Assembly (NCBI RefSeq): GCF_006475605.1
Contig: NZ_SSBC01000010.1
Span: 248,001-312,000 of the forward strand
Reading direction: 5' to 3'
Length of the DNA: 64,000 bases
Source: Asticcacaulis tiandongensis
Lineage (GTDB): Bacteria; Pseudomonadota; Alphaproteobacteria; Caulobacterales; Caulobacteraceae
Shown here in pieces: positions 18,962 through 28,072 of the stretch. The stretch's first letter is position 1. Each line of letters begins with the position of its first letter. The notes below the pieces were generated by a model that worked only from the letters and a program-made list of their open reading frames with translations, was not told where the DNA came from and ran no database searches. The translations under genes were made by a program, and so were the position numbers.

Positions 18962-19645
18962 TTACAGATAAGGGATGATCGGGGCGTTTAATATATCGCC
19001 TTCGTCGGTCTTAGCAGGCTTTGCCGGTGAGGGCGAGGGGCTTTGCGTTATGGACGGGGCTGGGGCCGCCAGTACAACCGGTTGCGGTTCGATTTCCTTG
19101 ACGATTTCATCGAGGGGGCGGCGGATAATCGCCTCGACATGGTAAAACCAGCGTCGTGCCGTCTCCATAGCCCGCCGAGGCCCTTCGGCGCGGGCGGTGA
19201 GCGCATCCTGTGGGTCCCACAGGGGCAGCTCAAAATCCGGATGGGCCGGATCGCTGAAGACCAGCCGGATGGTGACGCGCGTCACCTGAGGGGCGATGTC
19301 GTCAAACATCTTGTGCGGGCCTGAGCGCAATATACGGGCGACAACCTTATCGTCGACAAAGACCTCAATGCCGATGAGGTCGCGTATCGGATAAACCCTG
19401 GTCGGGGTCTTTCCGAAATTGCGCACGATGACGATCTTGTTGCTGTAATAGCTTAAGGCCGCCGCAGCCGCGCGCACGGGTTCTATGGATTCGACATCAG
19501 GACGTCGCCCCTCAAGGGCATCGCTGATTTCATCTTCAAGCTTGCGCGGGGCCTCAACGCGGGAATCCCAGATGCGATAGATGATCAGCAAAATCGCCAG
19601 TCCTGCCGCCGTAAGTATGATCAATGTCGGCATGAACGGATCCAC
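18962..19645 (-). CDS. Membrane-anchored protein, paralogue of the next gene, function unknown
   Basis: The 227-residue protein has one N-terminal helix (about 7-25). A soluble domain follows (EVFVDDKVVARILR..., VTRVTIRLVFSDPAHPDFELPLW, a helix with ARRWFYHVEAIIRR), then a Pro/Ala/Ser-rich tail. The soluble domain aligns by eye with that of the 190-residue protein encoded just upstream (IDGAELIVDERVVAR; VLRLLFSD...FELHLY; RKWLSHIDAVIKR). This looks like a tandem duplication. I cannot name the domain. Confidence 0.65.
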   Translation of the reverse strand: MDPFMPTLIILTAAGLAILLIIYRIWDSRVEAPRKLEDEISDALEGRRPDVESIEPVRAAAAALSYYSNKIVIVRNFGKTPTRVYPIRDLIGIEVFVDDKVVARILRSGPHKMFDDIAPQVTRVTIRLVFSDPAHPDFELPLWDPQDALTARAEGPRRAMETARRWFYHVEAIIRRPLDEIVKEIEPQPVVLAAPAPSITQSPSPSPAKPAKTDEGDILNAPIIPYL

Positions 19646-19714
19646 CTGACAATTCCCCCCATCACAAGTGCAGCCTTATCTTAACCATAAATGCAGGAAA
19701 GAGTTAAGGGGAAT

Positions 19715-20287
19715 TCAGGCGGAAGCGTCTTCGGGGGCGTATTCGGGATCTGCGCGGCTGGCAGGCTGGCGTTTGATCACGGCATCAATGTGCGACAGCC
19801 ATTTACGCCCCAGTTGCACGGCTTCGGTCGCGGTTTTGGGCTGCACATTGCCGCTTGGCAGGTCGCCATAGAGGTGCAGTTCAAACTCAGGTGTGCGCAT
19901 GTCCGAAAACAGCAGGCGCAATACCACCTGCGAGGCATTGGGGTAGGTTTCCTCCAGTACCCGACGTGGTTCGCCTTTTTGCGCACGGGCGACTACACGC
20001 TCATCGACAATCAGTTCCGCTCCGTCGATCTCGTCAAAGGCGAAGACCAGACCGTTGCGGCCTGTGTTCCACAAAATCGCCAGATCGCCGTGGGTAAAAT
20101 CAAGCCCGGCGGCTTTTTGCGCATAGACATCATAAACGGTGGCGTCGGCGGGCTTACCCAGCGCACCGGTCAGGCCCCGCGTTAATCTGCGGATGTTTTC
20201 AAACCACCACAACAGCGTCGATGTCACCGCCAGCAAAACGACGCCAGCAAAGACAAACCATAATACGACGCGCGCCGCCTGTTCCAT
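19715..20287 (-). CDS. Membrane-anchored protein, tandem paralogue, function unknown
   Basis: The 190-residue protein has one N-terminal membrane helix (about 7-28) and a soluble domain shared with its downstream neighbour: a strand pair containing AELIVDERVVAR, then QVVLRLLFSDMRTPEFELHLYG, then a helix LGRKWLSHIDAVIKR. It lacks the long Pro-rich tail of the paralogue. A partial TTAA-N7-TTAC sequence lies about 30 bases upstream (20318-20332), but it is too degenerate to call a CtrA site. Confidence 0.65.
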   Translation of the reverse strand: MEQAARVVLWFVFAGVVLLAVTSTLLWWFENIRRLTRGLTGALGKPADATVYDVYAQKAAGLDFTHGDLAILWNTGRNGLVFAFDEIDGAELIVDERVVARAQKGEPRRVLEETYPNASQVVLRLLFSDMRTPEFELHLYGDLPSGNVQPKTATEAVQLGRKWLSHIDAVIKRQPASRADPEYAPEDASA

Positions 20288-20342
20288 CCGTACTCAAATG
20301 CCTTGAAAAAGATATGCTTAATCAAACCTTACGGCGCGGGTG

Positions 20343-21140
20343 TTAATTTTCGGTATGTAAATCGACCCCGATCGGCACATGGTCGGACGGCTTGGCGCTT
20401 TCGTGCTGAGAGCCACGTACATGTTTGTGGATTTCAACACCCCTTAGCCGGTCGGCCGCCTGTGGCGACAGGAGGTGATGGTCGATGCGGATGCCTTCGT
20501 TTTTTTGCCAGGCACCGGCCTGATAATCCCAGTAGGTATAACGATTGTCAGCGCAGGGCATGGCATCAAACGCATCGGTATAGCCGAGGTTTTTCAAGGT
20601 ACGGTAAGCGGCACGGATTTCCGGCTGATAGAGCGCGTCATCAAGCCAGACCGATTCCCGATAGCAATCCTCAGCCGCCGGAATAGTGTTGAAGTCCCCG
20701 CTGAGGACGGTCAGTTCCTCTAATGCCAAAAGCGCCTTCGCACGGTCTTGCAGGCGTTTATACCAGCGCTGTTTGTAGGCATATTTCTCGGTGCCCACCG
20801 GATTGCCGTTCGGCAGATAGACAGACGCCACCCGAACCGGCACAGGGGCTTCGACCAGCGCCTCTATGTAGCGGGCATGGTCGTCTTCGTCTTCGCCCGC
20901 AAGCCCTTTGGTCACTTCACTCAAGGGGTATTTCGACAGAAGTGCTACGCCGTTATAGGTTTTCTGGCCGTGTACAGCGACATTATACCCAAGCGATTCA
21001 AACGCTTCGTAAGGGAACTTCTCGTCGATGCACTTAAGTTCCTGCAGGGCGCAGACATCGGGTTCGGCTTCGCGGAACCAGTCAAGAATGACCGGCAAAC
21101 GGGCATTGACCGAATTGACGTTGAACGTAAAGATTTTCAT
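20343..21140 (-). CDS. xth: Exodeoxyribonuclease III family AP endonuclease
   Basis: The enzyme cuts DNA at abasic sites and trims 3' ends in base excision repair. The 265-residue protein has the endonuclease/exonuclease/phosphatase fold with FTFNVNSVNAR (first catalytic Asn), LQELKC (catalytic Glu), VASVYLPNGNP, LSGDFNTIP (Asp-Asn) and the closing SDHVPIGVDL with its catalytic His. It is nine bases downstream of the Fe-S carrier gene on the same strand, so the pair may be cotranscribed. Confidence 0.94.
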   Translation of the reverse strand: MKIFTFNVNSVNARLPVILDWFREAEPDVCALQELKCIDEKFPYEAFESLGYNVAVHGQKTYNGVALLSKYPLSEVTKGLAGEDEDDHARYIEALVEAPVPVRVASVYLPNGNPVGTEKYAYKQRWYKRLQDRAKALLALEELTVLSGDFNTIPAAEDCYRESVWLDDALYQPEIRAAYRTLKNLGYTDAFDAMPCADNRYTYWDYQAGAWQKNEGIRIDHHLLSPQAADRLRGVEIHKHVRGSQHESAKPSDHVPIGVDLHTEN

Positions 21141-21149
21141 GAAGCGGAC

Positions 21150-21476
21150 TTATATCGAAAAACTGACGCCACAGCCACAGGAGGTTTTGGCGTTAGGGTT
21201 CAGTATCTTGAACTGCGAACCGGCCAGTTCGTCGACATAGTCGATAATTGAACCGCTCAGGAAGGGCACGGAGACCTCATCCACAAGCGCCTTCGCGCCA
21301 TCCAGCTCGATGAGGGTGTCTTCAGGTTCTGAGACTTCGACCAGATCAAGAGTGTACTGAAAGCCGGAGCAGCCGCCACCGTCCACGGCAACGCGGAGCA
21401 TAATCGTGTGGCCAGCCTCATCACTCAGGTGATTGATCTGACGGGCGGCGGCGCGGGAGAGGCTGATATCGGTCAT
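21150..21476 (-). CDS. HesB/IscA family iron-sulfur carrier (ErpA-like)
   Basis: A-type carriers bind an Fe-S cluster or iron and pass it to apoproteins. The protein has the three conserved cysteines, in GGGCSGFQY and the C-terminal SCGCGVSF. I use the ATG at 21476 (MTDISLSRAAARQINHL), giving 108 residues. The frame is open six codons further. The family is clear, but whether it is ErpA, IscA or SufA cannot be decided here. ErpA seems likely as no isc/suf genes adjoin. Confidence 0.9.
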   Translation of the reverse strand: MTDISLSRAAARQINHLSDEAGHTIMLRVAVDGGGCSGFQYTLDLVEVSEPEDTLIELDGAKALVDEVSVPFLSGSIIDYVDELAGSQFKILNPNAKTSCGCGVSFSI

Positions 21477-21598
21477 GCAGGCAATATAATCCATGAGCGC
21501 GCAGGTTTTTAGAGGGGAATCGGCTTATTTTTAAATCAAATGCAAATATTGCGGTATAGCCGCCTTCAATACCCTGTCACCTGAGCCGTTTTCGATCC

Positions 21599-22759
21599 AT
21601 GACCCAGCTTCTGAACCCTTACGCTGAAAACGCTGCCGCCTCCCGGGGGCGCCTGCATGAGGAGCGCGAAAGCCATACGCGCACACCGTTTGCGCGGGAT
21701 CGTGACCGGATCATCCATTCGACCGCCTTTCGCCGCCTAAAGGGAAAGACACAGGTGTTTGTGGCTAATGAAGGCGACTATTTCCGTAATCGCCTGACCC
21801 ATTCGCTTGAGGTGGCGCAGGTCGCCCGTTCGCTGGCTCATAGCCTTAAGGTGGATGAAGACCTGACCGAAACCATTGCTCTGGCGCATGATATGGGCCA
21901 TCCGCCCTTTGGTCATGCCGGTGAGGACGAACTGCATGTGCTGATGAAGCCGTGGGGCGGGTTTGATCATAACGTACAGGCGTTTCGGGTCGTTACGCGC
22001 ATCGAGCACCGCTATCCAGCCTTTGAAGGGCTTAACCTGACGTGGGAAACCCTTGAGGGCATAGTCAAGCATAACGGGCCGGTGGCCAACCGGCTGGATA
22101 AGCCGTCATGGAAGGCGATTAGTGATTTCACCGCCGATTGGGATTTGCGGCCTGACACCTATGCCTCGCTTGAGGCGCAGATTGCTGCCATTGCCGACGA
22201 CATTGCCTATAACAACCATGATGTTGATGATGGTTTGCGGGCAGGCCTGTTTGATATCGAAGACCTGCTTGAGGTGCCACTGATCGGCCCCGCGCTTAAG
22301 GCGGTTAAGGCTGACTGGCCGCTGATGGACAAACGCATGTGGCGGCTTGAGGCGGTGCGGCGTGTCATTGGTGATATGATTGTCGATGTCTATGATGAAA
22401 CCCTGCGGCGCATTACCGAAGACGGCATTGAAACCGCCGAAGACGTCAGGCGCGCCAAACGCCAGATGGTGGCCTTTTCAGGTGAGACACAGCGCGGCCT
22501 GAAGCAGTTGCGACTGTTTTTGCATGCCCGGATGTACAAGCACTGGCAGGTCAATCGCTCACGTTCCCATGCACGGCGCATTCTCAATCAGTTGTTCGAG
22601 CTTTATCGTAGTGAGCCACAGGTGCTGCCGCCTAACTGGTATGGCCGGTTACAGGCCCGCGATAATGAAACCGGACGTGCGCGGGTGATCTGTGATTACA
22701 TTGCGGGCATGACGGATGCCTATGCCATCGAGCAGCACCGCAGCCTGTTTTCTATATAA
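21599..22759 (+). CDS. dgt: dGTPase-like HD-domain triphosphohydrolase
   Basis: Enzymes of this group remove triphosphate from deoxynucleoside triphosphates. The 386-residue size and the HD motifs fit the dGTPase-like type 2 subgroup: [16 protein letters not shown] (first His), then [15 protein letters not shown] (His-Asp pair), and the later [11 protein letters not shown] (second Asp). The N-terminal [20 protein letters not shown] is also typical. The substrate range is not predictable from sequence. It is divergent from erpA-like and converges on the GGDEF gene with no gap. Confidence 0.93.
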   Translation: MTQLLNPYAENAAASRGRLHEERESHTRTPFARDRDRIIHSTAFRRLKGKTQVFVANEGDYFRNRLTHSLEVAQVARSLAHSLKVDEDLTETIALAHDMGHPPFGHAGEDELHVLMKPWGGFDHNVQAFRVVTRIEHRYPAFEGLNLTWETLEGIVKHNGPVANRLDKPSWKAISDFTADWDLRPDTYASLEAQIAAIADDIAYNNHDVDDGLRAGLFDIEDLLEVPLIGPALKAVKADWPLMDKRMWRLEAVRRVIGDMIVDVYDETLRRITEDGIETAEDVRRAKRQMVAFSGETQRGLKQLRLFLHARMYKHWQVNRSRSHARRILNQLFELYRSEPQVLPPNWYGRLQARDNETGRARVICDYIAGMTDAYAIEQHRSLFSI

Positions 22760-23407
22760 TCAGCGAGAAGATTTCTTCACGAGGAACATGGCGGCATCGG
22801 CTTCGGCCAGCCAGGCTTCGGCGCTGTGGTGGTTTTCATAGGCCCGCACACCGAACGATCCGCCGATCTTCAGGTAAAGCCCGCCATGCGCAAACGTGCC
22901 GATTTCAAGCTCGGCCTCAAGCTTACCCGCCTTGGCGCGGGCAATATCGGCATCGGCATGGCGCAGCAGCACGGCAAATTCATCGCCACCAATGCGCCCG
23001 ACACTGTCGCCTTCGCGGATATTGGACTTAAGGGTTTCCGCGACATAAATCAGGGCGGCGTCACCGGCGGCATGGCCATAGGTGTCGTTAACCGCCTTGA
23101 AGCCATCCATATCGAGAAAGATCAGCGACGCCTCCTCGCCATACCGTCTGCAATCGGCCATGGCGCGGGTCATTTCATGCACAAAGGCCCGCCGGTTAAG
23201 GGTCGGCGTCAGCACATCCTGTGAGGCCGTCTGCTCGGCCAGTTCGATACGTTCGTTAAGCTTTTTGATCTCAGTCCTGAGGTTGGCATTTTCACGCAAC
23301 AGGCTGTCGATCAGGGCGCGTGCCGCAAATGGCCAGGCGTCACCCGTCTGCGCCTCAGTATCTTTGGGCGTATCCATAAGTGTAAGGACGTGGCGACTGA
23401 GGTTCAT
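22760..23407 (-). CDS. Soluble GGDEF diguanylate cyclase
   Basis: The product is predicted to make the second messenger cyclic di-GMP. An N-terminal coiled-coil-like segment (SLLRENANLRTEIKKLNERIEL) leads into a GGDEF domain with DVLTPTLNRRAF, FLDMDGFKAVNDTYGH and the intact active site RIGGDEFAVLLRH. A feedback I-site RxxD (REGD) sits five residues before GGDEF. The start is uncertain. I use the ATG at 23407 (MNLSRHV); one at 23377 is possible, and the longer frame to 23566 would run into the purE promoter. It has no membrane helix. Confidence 0.85.
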   Translation of the reverse strand: MNLSRHVLTLMDTPKDTEAQTGDAWPFAARALIDSLLRENANLRTEIKKLNERIELAEQTASQDVLTPTLNRRAFVHEMTRAMADCRRYGEEASLIFLDMDGFKAVNDTYGHAAGDAALIYVAETLKSNIREGDSVGRIGGDEFAVLLRHADADIARAKAGKLEAELEIGTFAHGGLYLKIGGSFGVRAYENHHSAEAWLAEADAAMFLVKKSSR

Positions 23408-23581
23408 GAGGCGAGCCGGATTCCGCAAACACAGAGTGAATAAAGCCGTTCTGCGTGATTCATGAACTGATTCACTGCTGGCGTAACGGATTCTTTTGCA
23501 GACTGATTTAGGCTTGCCGTTAAGCCTATATGGCTTTACTACGCCGTCTTTTCGCTTTGTCCACATACAAGGGTGCGAATC

Positions 23582-24094
23582 ATGGGGTCTTTAGCCGCAA
23601 ATCCGGCCGCAAAACCGAAAGTCGCGATCATTATGGGATCGCGGTCGGACTGGCCGGTCATGAAAAAAGCCGCTGAAGCACTGGATAGTCTTCAGGTTGC
23701 CTATGAGGCCCGTGTCGTCTCGGCGCACCGTACCCCTGAGCGTATGGTCGAATTTGCCAAATCGGCAAAAGATAATGGCTTTGAGGTCATTATTGCCGGT
23801 GCGGGCGGTGCAGCGCATTTGCCGGGCATGACGGCATCCCTGACGCCTTTGCCGGTGCTGGGCGTGCCTGTGCCGGTACGTGATGGCCTGAAAGGCATCG
23901 ATTCCCTTTTGTCGATTGTCCAGATGCCGGGCGGTGTGCCGGTCGGTACGCTGGCGGTAGGTGAGGCGGGCGCGAAAAATGCCGGTCTACTGGCGGCGCA
24001 GATACTGGCGCTGAACGATCCCGAATTGATGTCGCGTGTCGAGGCCTTAAGGGCGGCGCAGACCGATGGTGTTCCCGATAGTGTTGAGGATTAG
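23582..24094 (+). CDS. purE: N5-carboxyaminoimidazole ribonucleotide mutase
   Basis: PurE converts N5-CAIR to CAIR in purine synthesis. The 170-residue chain has the class I signatures [24 protein letters not shown] with the active-site His, [14 protein letters not shown] and [12 protein letters not shown] 23582 is preferred over a GTG nine bases earlier because AAGGG sits at the usual distance. It is followed three bases after its stop by purK, as in many bacteria. Confidence 0.96.
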   Translation: MGSLAANPAAKPKVAIIMGSRSDWPVMKKAAEALDSLQVAYEARVVSAHRTPERMVEFAKSAKDNGFEVIIAGAGGAAHLPGMTASLTPLPVLGVPVPVRDGLKGIDSLLSIVQMPGGVPVGTLAVGEAGAKNAGLLAAQILALNDPELMSRVEALRAAQTDGVPDSVED

Positions 24095-24097
24095 GTT

Positions 24098-25177
24098 TTG
24101 ACGGCTCCGCTTCCGTTAGGTTCGAAAATAGGCATTCTGGGTGATGGCCAGTTGGGCCGTATGTTGTCTCAGGCTGCGTCCCGTCTAGGGTTCAATGTCG
24201 TGGTCTATGGCCCTGACGCCATGTCACCGGCGGCCAATGTGTCGGCGGTGTCCAAGGTGGCCCGCTATACGGATCAGGAAGCGCTGAATCGTTTTGCCGC
24301 CGCCTGTGATGTAATTACCTTTGAATTCGAAAACGTCCCTGTATCTTCGCTGGAATATCTGGTGGGGAAGGGCGCACGGGTCGCCCCCAATGCGCGGGCG
24401 CTGGGGATCACTCAGGATCGCGTGCTCGAAAAAAGCTTTGCCCGTGAGGCAGGGATAGGCACGGTCGATTTCTATGAAATCAACAGCCTGTCCGATCTTG
24501 AGGCGGCGCTAGCTGAAAACGGTGTGCCCGCTTTGCTGAAAACCCGCCGTGAAGGCTATGACGGCAAGGGGCAGGTGTGGATCAGGGATGTGTCCGAGGC
24601 CGAAGCGGCTTTCAGCAGCCTGAACGGCCGCGCTGCTATTCTTGAGGCCAGGGCTGATTTCCAGCGTGAAATTTCAGTGATTGCTGCCCGGGGATATGAC
24701 GGCGAGGTACGCGTCTATCCGGTCGGTGAAAACCATCACATTAAGGGTATTCTGTCGACGACACTGGCACCGGCTGAGGTGTCAGAGACCCTGAAAGGCC
24801 GCGCCGAAGATATTGCCCGACGTGTGCTGGAAGGGCTTGATTATGTCGGCGTGCTGGGGGTCGAGCTGTTTGTGCTTGAGGGCGACCAGCTGATCCTCAA
24901 TGAAATTGCGCCACGCGTACACAATACCGGCCACTGGACGCAGGACGGGTGCCTGTGTGACCAGTTCGAACAGCATATTCGGGCGGTTGCTGGCTGGCCT
25001 TTGGGCGATACGATGGCCCGTTTTCAGGTTGAGATGACAAACCTTCTGGGGCCGGACATTCTGGCGTGGGAGGCCCTGTCTCAGGAGGCGGATTCACGTC
25101 TCTATATCTACGGTAAGGACGAGCCGCGCGAAGGCCGCAAGATGGGCCATATCAACCGTATCAAATCGACTTTGTAG
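24098..25177 (+). CDS. purK: N5-carboxyaminoimidazole ribonucleotide synthetase
   Basis: PurK is an ATP-grasp enzyme that carboxylates AIR with ATP and bicarbonate. The 359-residue protein has GILGDGQLGRML at the N-terminus, FEFENVP, the ATP-grasp lysine region LKTRREGYDGKGQ, and the metal site ELFVLEGDQLILNEIAPRVHNTGHWT. The start is an unusual TTG at 24098, three bases after the purE stop, with GAGG upstream inside purE. The gene ends at a strong terminator. Confidence 0.96.
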   Translation: MTAPLPLGSKIGILGDGQLGRMLSQAASRLGFNVVVYGPDAMSPAANVSAVSKVARYTDQEALNRFAAACDVITFEFENVPVSSLEYLVGKGARVAPNARALGITQDRVLEKSFAREAGIGTVDFYEINSLSDLEAALAENGVPALLKTRREGYDGKGQVWIRDVSEAEAAFSSLNGRAAILEARADFQREISVIAARGYDGEVRVYPVGENHHIKGILSTTLAPAEVSETLKGRAEDIARRVLEGLDYVGVLGVELFVLEGDQLILNEIAPRVHNTGHWTQDGCLCDQFEQHIRAVAGWPLGDTMARFQVEMTNLLGPDILAWEALSQEADSRLYIYGKDEPREGRKMGHINRIKSTL

Positions 25178-25185
25178 TATGTGCA

Positions 25186-25246
25186 GGCATACGCCCAATA
25201 AAAAACCCTCCGGCAGAACCGGAGGGTTTTTTATTGGGCGTATGCC
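25186..25246. terminator. Bidirectional terminator with a 28-bp perfect stem
   Basis: GGCATACGCCCAATAAAAAA-CCCTCCGG pairs perfectly over 28 bases (25186-25213 with 25219-25246) around the loop CAGAA. The central GC-rich stem CCCTCCGG is flanked by A6 and T6 tracts, so it can stop transcripts from purK (plus) and from atpF (minus, stop at 25249). The outer ten base pairs beyond the A/T tracts are longer than termination needs. Confidence 0.9.
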
Positions 25247-25248
25247 TG

Positions 25249-25734
25249 TCAGGCGAAGCGCTTGCCAATCTGGCTGATAGCGGCATCAACCTGAGTGTCG
25301 CCTTTCAGGCTGGCGGCACGCTTGGCTAGAACATCTTCGGCGATCTGGGTTGCCAGATCCGCCGCAGCGGCCTTAACGTCCGAAGCGGCGCGGGCTTCGG
25401 CCTGAGCAATCTTGGCCTCGGCCTGAGCCTGACGGCGTTTGATCGACTCCTCAAGATTAGCCTGAGCTTCGGTTGCCAGACGCTTGGCTTCGTCTTCAGC
25501 AAACGCCACCAGTTCCTTGGCCTTTTGTTCGGCCTCAAGGCGCTGGGCCTTGATGCTGTTCAGAAGACCTTGCGCTTCCTGACGGATGCGCACGGCTTCA
25601 TCAAGTTCGGCACGTACGGCATCGCCTGTAGCCCCGAGGGATTTCCACAGGTTTTGCGGAACCTTCAGAACAAACAGAAGTGCGAAGAACGAAAGGATAC
25701 CGATGCGTACCCAGGTTTCGGGATTTTCAAACAT
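25249..25734 (-). CDS. atpF: ATP synthase F0 subunit b
   Basis: Subunit b forms the peripheral stalk linking F0 to F1. The 161-residue protein has one N-terminal membrane helix (about 8-25, [18 protein letters not shown]). A long Ala/Glu/Lys-rich helix for dimerisation with b' follows ([18 protein letters not shown] onward). It is the last F0 gene, nine bases after atpG (b'), and ends at the bidirectional terminator. F1 genes are not in the window. Confidence 0.93.
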   Translation of the reverse strand: MFENPETWVRIGILSFFALLFVLKVPQNLWKSLGATGDAVRAELDEAVRIRQEAQGLLNSIKAQRLEAEQKAKELVAFAEDEAKRLATEAQANLEESIKRRQAQAEAKIAQAEARAASDVKAAAADLATQIAEDVLAKRAASLKGDTQVDAAISQIGKRFA

Positions 25735-25743
25735 CGGTGTCTC

Positions 25744-26397
25744 CTACGCTTTTTTCACGGCTGCGGACAGGGCGGCCTTGGTCGGGGCCTTACCGGTCAG
25801 CTTTTCAACCAGAGCTGAAGCGGTGTCAGTCGCAATTTCTGCGACATGCGACAGAGCTTCGTCACGGGCCGTACGGATACGGGCTTCGGACTCGGCCAGA
25901 ACCGCGTTCAGACGGGCATCTTCGGCCGCCTGAGCGGCAGCCAGTTCAGCCGCAGCCTTTGACTTTGCGTCAGACGCCAGTTTGCGTGCAGCGGCCTGAG
26001 CCTGAGCGGTTTCAGCCGCCGCGGCCTTGGCCTGAGCCTCAGCCTCATCACGGATAGCGCGGGCATTGGCCAGATCTTCGGCAATGGTCGAGCCACGATT
26101 ATCAATGACCTTGCGCAGACGCGGGGCAAATACCTTGGCAATCAGCAGGAACAGAATACCGAACAGGATAACCAGCCAGATCATCTGACCGGCCCAGTGT
26201 TCCATCTGGAACTGTGGGAGGCCGCCCGATGCGTGTGCATCGCCGTGACCGTGGACTTCTTCGGTGTGGGCTGTCGCGGCGTGACTGTCCGCATGAGCCG
26301 CATCATGAGCCGCTTCAGCCGAAGCCGGTGCGGTAACAATTGGCTCAAGCGTAGCGACCGTGGTCACCGGTGCCTCAGAACTTGAGGTAACGCTCAT
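25744..26397 (-). CDS. atpG: ATP synthase F0 subunit b' with long His/Ala-rich N-terminus
   Basis: This second stalk subunit is typical of photosynthetic-type and alphaproteobacterial ATP synthases. The 217-residue chain begins with about 60 residues rich in Ala, His and Glu (AAHDAAHADSHAATAHTEEV) before the membrane helix (MIWLVILFGILFLLIAKVF), then a long Ala-rich coiled-coil. The extended low-complexity N-terminus is longer than the core family needs. I chose the ATG at 26397 with an AAGGA site. The frame extends eight codons further. Confidence 0.9.
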   Translation of the reverse strand: MSVTSSSEAPVTTVATLEPIVTAPASAEAAHDAAHADSHAATAHTEEVHGHGDAHASGGLPQFQMEHWAGQMIWLVILFGILFLLIAKVFAPRLRKVIDNRGSTIAEDLANARAIRDEAEAQAKAAAAETAQAQAAARKLASDAKSKAAAELAAAQAAEDARLNAVLAESEARIRTARDEALSHVAEIATDTASALVEKLTGKAPTKAALSAAVKKA

Positions 26398-26515
26398 GGA
26401 GTGATCCTTTATGATCCGCAAAACAGGATTTGCGAAGTCAGGGTCTGTAACAAACGGGCGGATCAGACTGATATTTCAAGCCTGACCCGCCGTTAAATTC
26501 AGGCAAAAGGCTGAA

Positions 26516-26740
26516 TTAGCCGTTCAGGATCATGATGGCGATAACGAACGCCAGAATGCCCAGAGCTTCGGTCAGCGCCATGCCGATGAAGAGGTTGGTT
26601 TGTTGCGACTTTGCAGCCGAAGGGTTGCGCATAGCACCCTGAAAGAAGTTGCCGAACAGGATGCCGAGACCGACGCCAGCGCCGATCATACCGAGCATAG
26701 CCAGACCAGCACCGATAAACTTGTAAGCCGTGAGATCCAT
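26516..26740 (-). CDS. atpE: ATP synthase F0 subunit c
   Basis: Subunit c forms the rotor ring. The 74-residue protein has two helices joined by the polar loop MRNPSAAKSQQT. The ion-binding carboxylate is E58 in MALTEALGIL. The first helix is Gly-rich (GAGLAMLGMIGAGVGLGILFG), as needed for tight ring packing. The residues around E58 lack an evident sodium-site pattern, so proton coupling is inferred. It lies between atpB and atpG in the F0 operon. Confidence 0.96.
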   Translation of the reverse strand: MDLTAYKFIGAGLAMLGMIGAGVGLGILFGNFFQGAMRNPSAAKSQQTNLFIGMALTEALGILAFVIAIMILNG

Positions 26741-26783
26741 TTTAAACTCCAGAAGTAGGGATCAGAAAGACAGTATTAGATAA

Positions 26784-27545
26784 TTAGTGGTCGTGAAGAT
26801 TGACCACGTCATTGAGGTAAACGCACGTCAGAACCGCGAACACGAAAGCTTGAAGGTAGGCGACAAGGAATTCGAGCGCGGTAAGGGCTACGACCGCAAA
26901 CAGAGACACGAAGCCGCCGAGATACCCCAGAAAGCCCAGAGACGCCAGAGACACGATGAAGCCTGCAAAGACTTTCATAACGATGTGACCGCCAACCATG
27001 TTCCCGAACAGACGCAGGGTAAGGGTGATCGGACGCATCAGGAACGAAATGATTTCAATCGGGATGAGGATCGGCAGGATTGGCAGAGGCACGCCCGATG
27101 GGCAGAACAGCTTAAAGAAGCCCAGACCGTTGCGCAGTACGCCAACCACGATCACTGTACCGATAGTCAGAAGTGCAAGGGTAAGGGTGACCGCCAGCTG
27201 TGACGTCGCCGTGAAATAGGTGGTCATCCCGATAAGGTTACAGCTCAGGACAAACAGAAACAGAGTGAAGACGAACGGAAAGAAGGCGCGACCGTCATGA
27301 CCAATAATGGACTCGGTCAGGTCGTCTACCAGTTTGAACAGGCCCTCGGCCATCACCTGTCCGCGACCGGGAATGATCCCAGCGCGGGCGGTGGAAAGCG
27401 AAAAGAAAACAATTACAGCGGCGACAGCGAACATCATCGCCAGAACCGAGTTGGTAATTGACAGGTCAACAGGGATACCCGCAACTTCAAACGCCGGAAG
27501 TTCCACGACTTTTTGAATCTGGAACTGGTGCAACGGATCGGCCAT
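26784..27545 (-). CDS. atpB: ATP synthase F0 subunit a
   Basis: Subunit a provides the proton half-channels facing the c ring. The 253-residue protein has five to six membrane helices. The conserved arginine region is RPITLTLRLFGNMVGGHI, and the last helix pair contains LEFLVAYLQAFVFAVLTCVYLND. Earlier FFPFVFTLFLFVLSCNLIGM is also characteristic. It follows atpI by about 50 bases and precedes atpE. Confidence 0.97.
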   Translation of the reverse strand: MADPLHQFQIQKVVELPAFEVAGIPVDLSITNSVLAMMFAVAAVIVFFSLSTARAGIIPGRGQVMAEGLFKLVDDLTESIIGHDGRAFFPFVFTLFLFVLSCNLIGMTTYFTATSQLAVTLTLALLTIGTVIVVGVLRNGLGFFKLFCPSGVPLPILPILIPIEIISFLMRPITLTLRLFGNMVGGHIVMKVFAGFIVSLASLGFLGYLGGFVSLFAVVALTALEFLVAYLQAFVFAVLTCVYLNDVVNLHDH

Positions 27546-27598
27546 AAGCCCTCAACCTCATCTATATTTAAGCACTAGAAACCGCACAAATAGCGGCC

Positions 27599-27925
27599 TT
27601 AATCTTTTTTCGAATCCTGACGACTATGGCCATTGGCGCTTTTGGCAACCAGATAGACCCCGATAATCATCCCGCCGATGGTTCCGACAATCACGCCGAA
27701 AGGGCCGGTGTTCAGATAGGTATCGCTTAGCCACCCAAGCCCCAGACCGACAAATATCCCCCCAAGAAGTTCGCCCAGAGCCTGATAGCCCTTACCGGCG
27801 CCCACTTCATTTTCAGCATGAGAAGATGTCTTCGCGGATTTACGGGCCTCAATGGCCTTAAGTTTCCGGTCGATATCCTCAAGCTTCTCCAGTTCGGAGT
27901 CTTGCTGATCGGGGTCATGTGTCAT
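27599..27925 (-). CDS. atpI: AtpI/AtpZ family ATP synthase assembly protein
   Basis: The 108-residue protein has a charged N-terminal part (DQQDSELEKLEDIDRKLKAI). Two membrane helices in the second half carry the Gly motif GGIFVGLGLGWLSDTYLNTGPFG. AtpI proteins help assemble or insert the c ring and may carry magnesium. It is the first gene of the F0 operon, which reads atpI-atpB-atpE-atpG-atpF. Confidence 0.9.
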   Translation of the reverse strand: MTHDPDQQDSELEKLEDIDRKLKAIEARKSAKTSSHAENEVGAGKGYQALGELLGGIFVGLGLGWLSDTYLNTGPFGVIVGTIGGMIIGVYLVAKSANGHSRQDSKKD

Positions 27926-27987
27926 GTTCAGAACTTTGCAGGCAGGTGAACGGTTTTGAGGCCGCTACCCTGTTTCGAACGGCGCGG

Positions 27988-28016
27988 AACCTAATCGTAG
28001 TGCGTTAAAAGGTCAA
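27988..28016 (-). promoter_or_regulatory. Candidate sigma70-type promoter of the F0 operon
   Basis: On the minus strand TTGACC (28016-28011) and TAGGTT (27993-27988) are separated by 17 bases, about 65 bases upstream of the atpI start. The -35 element is near consensus; the -10 element is a weak match. Confidence 0.45.
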
Positions 28017-28072
28017 GCAACGCAATGACAGAAAGTTGATCTATTTGAATTATAAAGTCTGTTCAGCGGTTT

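Noticed and set aside
20318-20332. CtrA site before the 190-residue membrane-anchored gene
   Set aside because: TTAA-N7-TTAC departs from the consensus in the second half; a chance match is likely.
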